Shown here piece by piece: positions 54,697 to 61,740 of a stretch of 64,000 nt of DNA. The stretch covers positions 38,730 to 102,729 of the forward strand of contig CALUYT010000013.1 in assembly GCA_944325085.1 (NCBI GenBank), given 5' to 3'. The position numbers were made by a program, and so were the translations under genes. The first letter of the stretch is position 1; each line of letters starts with the position of its first letter. This stretch comes from Candidatus Gastranaerophilales bacterium. Its GTDB lineage: Bacteria; Cyanobacteriota; Vampirovibrionia; Gastranaerophilales; Gastranaerophilaceae. A model generated the notes under the pieces. That model saw only the letters and a program-made list of their open reading frames with translations, searched no databases and had not been told where the DNA came from.

Positions 54697-56112
54697 ATGT
54701 TACAAAACTTGTGGGCTTTTTACAAAGAACCTCCTGTGAAAGAAACTATACAAGATTCTGAAAAAGTAGAATCTATGTATAAACATTGGAGATTAAGAAT
54801 TTTTTATGCCTGCTTTATTGGCTACACAGTATTTTATTTATGTAAGAAAAATATAGCAGTAGCTCTACCTGGAATTATGAAAGAGTTTGGATACTCTGCT
54901 ACAGAACTTGGTTTATTAGGCAGTTCACTATATTTAACTTACGGTATAGGTAAGTTTGTAAACGGAGTATTGGCTGATGGTTCAGACGTTAGAAAGTTTT
55001 TGCCTACAGCTTTACTTATGACAGCATTAGCTAATATTGCATTCGCTTTTGCTCCTTCAGCAATTCACGTTTTAGGCTTAAGTACTAAAATGTCTGCAAT
55101 GCTTTTATTATGGACATTAGCATTTTTATGGGGTGTTAGCGGTTGGTTCCAATCTGCAGGTTTCCCTGCTGTTGCTAAAAGTTTAACTTACTGGTATTCA
55201 AATTCTGAACGTGGAACAAAATGGTCTTTATGGTCTTGCTCTCACCAAACTGGAACTTTTTTAAGTTTCATTATTGCAGGACATATTGCAGCTCATTATG
55301 GTTGGAGAGCAGCATTTATCGTTCCTGGAACATTGGCTTTAATCACTGCAATTTGGTTATTTGACAGATTAAGAGATAGACCTCAATCCCTTGGATTGCC
55401 TGATGTTGAAGTTTTTAGAAATGAACCTGCAAAAACACAAAATAAGGAAGATAAAAAAGCTGAAGATGATATGTCTTATGTTCAAATCTTCAAAAAATAT
55501 ATTTTATGTAATAGAACAATCTGGATGTTAGCTATTGCTTATATTTTTGTATATATAATAAGATTCGGCGCTGAAGATTGGATGATTATGTATTTAAGCA
55601 AAGCTAAAGGCGATAGTCTAGCTGATGCAACAAATAAAATTGCATCTTTACCTTTATTTGGTATCGTAGGTACAGTTTGTGCAGGTATTGTTTCTGATAA
55701 ATTATTTAAAGGCAAAAGAGCACCTGTTAATCTTATTTATTTAATTGGTGTAATTATTTGTATTATTGCATTGAAATTCAACACTATAAGCGCATTAGAC
55801 TATGTAATTATTGGTCTTTTAGGAGCATTTACTTATGGTCCTCAGATGATGATTGGTGGACTTTGTGCAGTTGAATCAAGTTCTAAAAAAGTAGCATCAG
55901 CTGCTACTGGTTTTACCGGAACATTTGGTTATATAGGTGCGTTTTTATCAGCTACAGGTACAGGTTTCTTGGTTGATAAACTTGGACAAAACGGTCAAGA
56001 AAACTGGAATGGTGCAATTTATTTCTGGTTAGCTTCAGGTATTATTTGCTTGATTATTTGTACTATTTTGGCTATTGAAGAATATGCTAAAGATAAACAA
56101 AAAGCTAAATAA
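54697..56112 (+). CDS. GlpT/UhpT-family organophosphate:phosphate antiporter
   Basis: A 471-residue MFS protein of the OPA family, 12 membrane spans. The N-terminal cytosolic part ends in YKHWRLRIFYACFIGYTVFY, followed by LCKKNIAVALPGIMKEFGYS and ELGLLGSSLYLTYGIGKFVN with the family arginine/lysine sites; WGVSGWFQSAGFPAVAKSL is also typical. It exchanges inorganic phosphate for glycerol-3-phosphate or hexose phosphates; glycerol-3-phosphate is likely, because its convergent neighbour is a TagD-containing operon that consumes it. AGGAG precedes the ATG, 11 bases after the exonuclease. Confidence 0.88.
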   Translation: MLQNLWAFYKEPPVKETIQDSEKVESMYKHWRLRIFYACFIGYTVFYLCKKNIAVALPGIMKEFGYSATELGLLGSSLYLTYGIGKFVNGVLADGSDVRKFLPTALLMTALANIAFAFAPSAIHVLGLSTKMSAMLLLWTLAFLWGVSGWFQSAGFPAVAKSLTYWYSNSERGTKWSLWSCSHQTGTFLSFIIAGHIAAHYGWRAAFIVPGTLALITAIWLFDRLRDRPQSLGLPDVEVFRNEPAKTQNKEDKKAEDDMSYVQIFKKYILCNRTIWMLAIAYIFVYIIRFGAEDWMIMYLSKAKGDSLADATNKIASLPLFGIVGTVCAGIVSDKLFKGKRAPVNLIYLIGVIICIIALKFNTISALDYVIIGLLGAFTYGPQMMIGGLCAVESSSKKVASAATGFTGTFGYIGAFLSATGTGFLVDKLGQNGQENWNGAIYFWLASGIICLIICTILAIEEYAKDKQKAK

Positions 56113-56133
56113 TAAAATAAAAAATTAATAAAT

Positions 56134-56170
56134 AAAAAGAGGATTGAAAATTTATTTCAATCCTCTTTTT
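56134..56170. terminator. bidirectional terminator
   Basis: AAAAAGAGGATTGAAA and TTTCAATCCTCTTTTT form a perfect 16-base stem with a five-base loop, between the transporter gene and the end of the leftward polymer operon. Confidence 0.9.
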
Positions 56171-56183
56171 ATATCGCCATATA

Positions 56184-57110
56184 CTAAATAATTTCAACTG
56201 CAACTTGTTCTAAAGTATAAACATAACCCAAGTATCTATAATTCAAATTACTATCTTTAATAAATTCTTGGAATGCTTTATATTCATGTTGCTGCCAATT
56301 TGGATAGTTAAAATATTCATCAAAAACAATAATTGTTCCAGGTTTTATTTTATCTTTAAAATTATCAAAAATAATCTTTGTTGAAGAATACAAATCACAA
56401 TCAACATGTAAAAATGCACATTGTTCATTATGTTCTTTTAAAAATTCTGGTATGGAAGCATCAAACCAGCCTTTTACCAACGTTACATTATCATTAACCG
56501 GCGGTAAATTGTCTTTTGCAAATGCACCTTTTTCAAACCCTGATCTCCAACTTTCCGGCAATCCTTCAAAACTATCAAAGCCATAAACTTGAACATTTGG
56601 ACAAGTTGAAGATATATGATTAATTGTATTTCCTGAATATACTCCAAATTCCAAATATTGCCCCTCTAATGTAACTTTTGATAGAGCATATGTTAAAAGT
56701 TCATATTTATCTTTAAAATAAGGAACTGTTGGCATATTTTCAATTATATAACGAGCTGTTTCCATACCTGCATAATTAAATAAATGCTTTCTAATATTCT
56801 GAACAGGCTTTTCAACAATATAAGATTTTACAGTAGCAAGTTCTTTTGTTAAAGTTTTATCTGATTCATTTATTTTTTTTATTGCTCCATTTATACTTTT
56901 AAACTTATCCGATAAATTACTATTAAACTGCTTCTCAAACATTTCAATTTGTTTATTTTGTTTCTGTAGCAATGTTTGTTGTTTTTCAAGTTTATATAAC
57001 AGTTCTTTATATTTATTTTTAACTTTAAATCTTACACCCAAAATCGTTGTAACTTTATGGATATTTTCATTCTCTATAGAAAAGATTGTTTTTAAAAGAT
57101 TTTTTCTCAT
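56184..57110 (-). CDS. TylF-like SAM-dependent methyltransferase
   Basis: A 308-residue protein. Residues 5-30 carry the linker module (KTIFSIENENIHKVTTILGV) seen in the other polymer enzymes. A coiled coil follows (to ~80). The class I methyltransferase of the TylF/macrocin O-methyltransferase type is C-terminal: EFGVYSGNTINHISST (SAM motif I), YGFDSFEGLPESWRSG, AFLHVDCDLYSSTKIIF and IIVFDEYFNYPNWQQH with metal-binding acidic residues. It likely caps or decorates the glycan. AGAGG precedes the ATG. It is the last gene of the leftward operon. Confidence 0.85.
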   Translation of the reverse strand: MRKNLLKTIFSIENENIHKVTTILGVRFKVKNKYKELLYKLEKQQTLLQKQNKQIEMFEKQFNSNLSDKFKSINGAIKKINESDKTLTKELATVKSYIVEKPVQNIRKHLFNYAGMETARYIIENMPTVPYFKDKYELLTYALSKVTLEGQYLEFGVYSGNTINHISSTCPNVQVYGFDSFEGLPESWRSGFEKGAFAKDNLPPVNDNVTLVKGWFDASIPEFLKEHNEQCAFLHVDCDLYSSTKIIFDNFKDKIKPGTIIVFDEYFNYPNWQQHEYKAFQEFIKDSNLNYRYLGYVYTLEQVAVEII

Positions 57111-57125
57111 AAATATACCTCTTCT

Positions 57126-57515
57126 TTAAACATGTAATTTTTCAGCTTTAGTTTTGGTTGAAGAAACATCAGGAGTTCTTGGTAAATAAACTACTTCGCA
57201 ATAATCTTTTAAGAAATCAAATTTACCTTCCCAATCATCTCCCATAACAAAAATATCAGCCTGATATTTTTGTACATCATCAATTTTTTGCTCCCAGTTA
57301 TTTTCTGGAACTACCAAATCAACATATCTACAAGCTTCTAAAATTATTTTTCTTTGCTCATATGTATAATATGATTTTTTATTTTTTAAAGCATTAAACT
57401 CATCACTAGATAGACCAACAATAAGATAATCACCTAGAGCCTTAGCTCGTTTTAGTAAATTGATATGTCCATAATGTAGAACATCAAAAGTTCCATAAGT
57501 TAATATACGTTTCAT
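57126..57515 (-). CDS. tagD: glycerol-3-phosphate cytidylyltransferase
   Basis: Makes CDP-glycerol from glycerol-3-phosphate and CTP. The 129 residues are full length. The nucleotidyltransferase motif TYGTFDVLHYGHINLLKRA contains His14 and His17 (HYGH), and the conserved MGDDWEGKFD, VVYLPRTPDVSSTK and the first residues of the RTEGISTT-like loop follow. Its product is the donor for the two transferases encoded just before it, at 57520 and 58804, and for the fused enzyme at 6496. AAAGGA precedes the ATG. Fully part of the leftward operon. Confidence 0.95.
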   Translation of the reverse strand: MKRILTYGTFDVLHYGHINLLKRAKALGDYLIVGLSSDEFNALKNKKSYYTYEQRKIILEACRYVDLVVPENNWEQKIDDVQKYQADIFVMGDDWEGKFDFLKDYCEVVYLPRTPDVSSTKTKAEKLHV

Positions 57516-57519
57516 ATTT

Positions 57520-58788
57520 TTATAATCCTTTCATAACTTCATAAACCCTTTGCGCAGATTTATTATCGCGATACTTGTGTATCAAAGGGATTTTTACCAT
57601 TCTTTCTTCTTTCCAACTATCGGCCAGTATAGCATCTACAATAGCAGAATACAACTGACGAAAATTATTTACCTTCTGTCCAGGCATTAAAATTTCATAA
57701 TTATCTTCTAAAATCAAACCACGATTAGTATTATACTCATCTTCTAAATTATTTAAATATATAATAGGTTTATCAAGCATAAGATAATCATATGTAATTG
57801 AAGAAAAATCTGATATCATTAAATCCACATATTTAAATATTTCATACAAAGCTATATTTATTTTATTTAAATCATTATTATACAAAAATTTTATATTAGA
57901 TTGGTTCATATATATTTCTTCAACACTCTCTTTATAAAAGACCTCATCAAATGGATGTGGCTTGATCAAAAATAAAATTTTATTATTTTTCAAATAATTA
58001 AGAAAAACATTTTCTTCATAATCATCCATATAAAAAATATTATTAAATGGCTTATTAACCTCGCGAGTGCAAGCTCTTTTCATCTCTTTATATGTCGGAA
58101 CATACAAAATAATTTTTTCATATTCTGAAAATTTAAAAGAATTTTGTATCAATACATCATTTGATACATCAAATATCTTATCGTTTCTTGGTAATCCTGT
58201 AATAAAACATTTATTATATTCAGAACAAAAGCAAGATGTCATTATAGTTCTAAATAAATCAGAAGAAACAAATTGATAAGACATTTGACCAAGTTTTTTA
58301 TATCTTGATAATATTATCTTTGGAATTTGTTTTTCAGAATATCCTAGAGTTTTCATAGACATCCCATGCCACAAATTCAACCAAACATGTTTTTTCGAAT
58401 TAATAATATCAACAAAATCGTTACAATGATTTGAAACAATATATTTTGCAGTAAAAATATGATATAAACCTTTCAATGAAAATAAAGAATAAATATTTTT
58501 TATATTTGGCTTAGTATAATTCGAATCTGAAACAATCCAATAACAATCAATATTTGAACAATTATTTTTTATATATTCATAAAGGCAATATGGATTATCA
58601 CTAATCTCAGGTTCTGAATTAAAAACAACTTTATTCTCATCTTTACGCAATAAATTATCAAAAATAAAACTACAAAAATAAATAATACTAAAAAGTTTAA
58701 CAGATAATTTAATACCTAGCACAGTAAAAATTACATGCTTATTATTTTGTATATTAATAGAAAATATATTACGTAACACTGTAATCAT
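57520..58788 (-). CDS. CDP-glycerol glycerophosphotransferase
   Basis: A 422-residue TagB/TagF-type transferase. I start it at ATG 58788: GGAG lies about nine bases upstream, just after the preceding stop; the TTG at 58803 would overlap that site. It begins with the linker module (NIFSINIQNNKHVIFTVLGI). The catalytic part shows KHVWLNLWHGMSMKTLGYSE, ILYVPTYKEMKRACTREV, LFLIKPHPFDEVF and DLMISDFSSITYDYLML, where the HG...K and S-D-x-S-S pieces match the family. It probably builds or primes a poly(glycerol phosphate). Its sequence is parallel to the next gene, so they are likely duplicates. Confidence 0.9.
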   Translation of the reverse strand: MITVLRNIFSINIQNNKHVIFTVLGIKLSVKLFSIIYFCSFIFDNLLRKDENKVVFNSEPEISDNPYCLYEYIKNNCSNIDCYWIVSDSNYTKPNIKNIYSLFSLKGLYHIFTAKYIVSNHCNDFVDIINSKKHVWLNLWHGMSMKTLGYSEKQIPKIILSRYKKLGQMSYQFVSSDLFRTIMTSCFCSEYNKCFITGLPRNDKIFDVSNDVLIQNSFKFSEYEKIILYVPTYKEMKRACTREVNKPFNNIFYMDDYEENVFLNYLKNNKILFLIKPHPFDEVFYKESVEEIYMNQSNIKFLYNNDLNKINIALYEIFKYVDLMISDFSSITYDYLMLDKPIIYLNNLEDEYNTNRGLILEDNYEILMPGQKVNNFRQLYSAIVDAILADSWKEERMVKIPLIHKYRDNKSAQRVYEVMKGL

Positions 58789-58803
58789 ATAAATAAACTC
58801 CAA

Positions 58804-60078
58804 TTACAAAGTTTTCATAATTTCATATATTCTTTCTGAAGATTTACTATCAAAATATTTATAAAGCAATGGTAATAATTCCAAACGCTTAGTTTTCCAA
58901 GAATCAACAGTTAAAGAATCTTCTATTGCACTAAGTAATTCAGCAAAAGTTACAACTTTTTGTCCTGGCATTAAAATATTATAATTATCTTCTAATATAA
59001 GACCTCTTTTTTGACTGTATTCTTCTGCGGTAGAACTTAAAAATATGATAGGCTTTTTAGTAATTAAATAATCTATTCCTATTGAAGAAAAATCAGTTAT
59101 CATTAAATCAGCAAATTGGAAAAATTCATAAAAATAAAAATTGTTTTCTTTCATATCTTTATCATATACAACCTTTATATTTGGATGATTTAACCCACCA
59201 GCAGCTATATATTTTCTATAGAATTTTTCATCAAATGGATGAGGTTTTACGATTAATAATATATTTTTTTCTTCTAACATCTTGTAAAAACTATATTCAG
59301 AATAATCATCACAATAAAAAATATTATTAAATTCTTTGTCGATATCACGTCTATTGTTACGTTCTGCTTCCTTATAAGTAGGAGAATATATTATAACTTT
59401 AGAATATCTATCATAATTAATAAACTCTCTTATTTGAGCATTATTTCTTTTAGACAAAATACAATCTGTCTTTGACTGTCCTGTTATATGAACTCTACTT
59501 GGATTCATCAAAAAGCTTGCAATCATAGAAAGTTTAAAAATATCCGAACTTACAAAGAAATGTCCAGCCTGTGCATGGTCTTGATATTGATCATAGAATT
59601 TTTTTTCAATATCTTTTTCTGTAAAACCTAATGTTTTTAAAGGCATGCCATGCCACAACTGCAAAAATACATGTTTTTTCAATGTACAAAGATTATTTAA
59701 ATATAATCCGGTATAAACAAAATATTTAGCAGTTAATAAATGCATAATTCCTTTAAAGGAATTAGCAGAATATTTATTTTCAATAAATGGATAATTTCTA
59801 TTTTTTCTATCTGTATATAACCAAACTAATTCATACTCATTTGAATGATTTGCTTTCATATATTCATAATATTCTTTGGCATTATCAGAAAAATCCGGAA
59901 ATGCACAAAAAACAATTTTTCTAGAATTTTTTGGAAGGATACAATCTAACATTTTAAAAAGATATCCACATTTAGTAATTCGTCTTCCAATCTTAAATTT
60001 AAAACCTAATATTGTGATAACTTTATGTCTTTTTGAATTTGTTATTGAAAATATCCCTTGTAAAATTCTATTTGCCAT
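58804..60078 (-). CDS. CDP-glycerol glycerophosphotransferase
   Basis: A 424-residue paralogue of the 57520 protein. After the linker module (GIFSITNSKRHKVITILGFK) come KHVFLQLWHGMPLKTLGFTE, VIIYSPTYKEAERNNRRDID, ILLIVKPHPFDEKFYRKYIA and DLMITDFSSIGIDYLITK. The paired genes may split primase and polymerase roles, as TagB and TagF do. Its ATG directly follows the stop of the GT4 gene (TAAATG), so the two are coupled. No ribosome site is needed by coupling. Confidence 0.9.
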   Translation of the reverse strand: MANRILQGIFSITNSKRHKVITILGFKFKIGRRITKCGYLFKMLDCILPKNSRKIVFCAFPDFSDNAKEYYEYMKANHSNEYELVWLYTDRKNRNYPFIENKYSANSFKGIMHLLTAKYFVYTGLYLNNLCTLKKHVFLQLWHGMPLKTLGFTEKDIEKKFYDQYQDHAQAGHFFVSSDIFKLSMIASFLMNPSRVHITGQSKTDCILSKRNNAQIREFINYDRYSKVIIYSPTYKEAERNNRRDIDKEFNNIFYCDDYSEYSFYKMLEEKNILLIVKPHPFDEKFYRKYIAAGGLNHPNIKVVYDKDMKENNFYFYEFFQFADLMITDFSSIGIDYLITKKPIIFLSSTAEEYSQKRGLILEDNYNILMPGQKVVTFAELLSAIEDSLTVDSWKTKRLELLPLLYKYFDSKSSERIYEIMKTL

Positions 60079-61527
60079 TTACTTATTTTCTCCTGATTCG
60101 TTTTCATTATCCAAAATTTCTTTATACATAGCTGTCAAAATTTGAACGTGTTTATCCATGGTCATCAAACCATTATGACCCTTCCAATATTCAGACAAAC
60201 TTTGAGGATTTTGAATCAAATGAGTTAATTTTATTTTAAAATCTTCAACATCTCCACCTTTAAATTTAAAAAGTTCAGAAGAACTCAATTCTGACGCTCC
60301 ACCAAAATCACTACATAATATAGGAATACCATTTGAAACCATTTCTATGGCAACTTGTGGTAAATTATCGTCCCATAATACAGGAACGACCCCTAATGTT
60401 ACATCTTCCAATATATCTTGAATATTATCATGTGTATAACCATTTATTATTTCCACAGAGTTAAAATGTGATAATTTATTTTTTACATATTTTTCTTTAG
60501 CGCCCTTTGCTGCAAAAACCAAGTCAATATTCTTTGCAATATCTTCTGGTATAGAAGATAGAGCATTTATTAAAAAGAAAAATCCTTTTAATACATTTGC
60601 ATAACCTAAATAAGCTATTTTAAACTTCTTATTTGAATCATACTCTTTTGGAGGTTTTGCAACCTCAGCAAATTTAGTTCCAATATATGAAACCTTTATT
60701 TTATTAGCATCTAAACCATAATTCACTGCAACCTCTTTAACTTTTTTAGATACTGCTAATATTAAATCAAAATTTTCATTTATATATTTAACATTATTTC
60801 CTCTAAATTTTACATAAGATTCTGCATTACATTTACAATTTTTGTATTTAGTTACATAATATTTCTTATAATCATTTTTATACAAATTTTTAAATCCATG
60901 ACTAAATTTGTATATCAATTTATCAAGCAAATGTTCGCTCCAATATAACTTTACTCTATTTTTATACAATTTATCAGATGGCTCCTTGTGCAAATAACAA
61001 GTTAAACAATCTTGACCATTATGATTATCCAAACACATTTCTTGTTTTTCATGGTTAAACAAATAACTATTCATACAAAAGCAATTGTAATTATGAAGAT
61101 CAAATACAAATTTTGTATTTGGAAATTTTTCTTTCATTTTTAAAAAATTCTGTCCAAAACCACCTATATTTTGAATATGAATAATATCAAACGGACCATG
61201 TTGACGTATGAACTGTTCCATAACATCAGTAGTGCTTGTATCATTAAGATATCTATCAAGATCCCAACATAAATTTCCTAAAGGTCCAAAAACATCCGAA
61301 TTTATAACTTCATAAGTATTACATTTTTTCCCAAAAACATTTTTAGACTTTGCAATATATGGATGATCTACAAGTGGATTATATTTATTTCCGCTACCTA
61401 AAAAATACACTTCATAATCAGTATTATTTGTAAAATACTCTATTAAATTTTTTATATAAACAGAAACGCCGCCACCAGCTTTTTCTTTGTTATCAAATTG
61501 AACCCAATTATAAAATAAAATTTTCAA
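60079..61527 (-). CDS. GT4-family glycosyltransferase, TTG start
   Basis: A 482-residue GT-B glycosyltransferase that leads the leftward polymer operon. The start is TTG 61527, supported by GGAGAG and AAAGG just upstream; no ATG serves better. The N-terminal Rossmann half shows GGGVSVYIKNLIEYF. The middle carries a Cys-rich patch (EMCLDNHNGQDCLTCYLHKE, then KYKNCKC), unusual in the family and possibly metal-binding. The C-terminal half has FKIAYLGYANVLKGFFFLIN and the E-x7-E-like GVVPVLWDDNLPQVAIEMVS, with GIPILCSDFGGASEL. It likely adds the sugar on which the glycerol phosphate chain is built. Confidence 0.88.
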   Translation of the reverse strand: MKILFYNWVQFDNKEKAGGGVSVYIKNLIEYFTNNTDYEVYFLGSGNKYNPLVDHPYIAKSKNVFGKKCNTYEVINSDVFGPLGNLCWDLDRYLNDTSTTDVMEQFIRQHGPFDIIHIQNIGGFGQNFLKMKEKFPNTKFVFDLHNYNCFCMNSYLFNHEKQEMCLDNHNGQDCLTCYLHKEPSDKLYKNRVKLYWSEHLLDKLIYKFSHGFKNLYKNDYKKYYVTKYKNCKCNAESYVKFRGNNVKYINENFDLILAVSKKVKEVAVNYGLDANKIKVSYIGTKFAEVAKPPKEYDSNKKFKIAYLGYANVLKGFFFLINALSSIPEDIAKNIDLVFAAKGAKEKYVKNKLSHFNSVEIINGYTHDNIQDILEDVTLGVVPVLWDDNLPQVAIEMVSNGIPILCSDFGGASELSSSELFKFKGGDVEDFKIKLTHLIQNPQSLSEYWKGHNGLMTMDKHVQILTAMYKEILDNENESGENK

Positions 61528-61740
61528 AACCTTTCTCTCCTATAAACGTAAAGCTTCTACCATTACCACAGGTAATAATAAAAAGCTCCACTTCACCTAA
61601 TTTCTTAATTCCTGTTTCGATATTAACATAAAGATATTTTTATAAAAATCTTATATCTTAAATTATTACGTATTATTAAACTTTTTATGATATAATTTTG
61701 GTAAATAATTTATAATTTCGTATATAAAAATTTAGCTAAT
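61528..61740. promoter_or_regulatory. divergent promoter region of the two polymer transcripts
   Basis: Rightward, TG-A-TATAAT (61688-61696) is an extended -10 for the gene at 61741, with no good -35. The leftward promoter for the operon is not obvious; TTGAAA- and TATTAT-like sequences exist in this AT-rich stretch. No repeated operator is seen. Confidence 0.4.
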
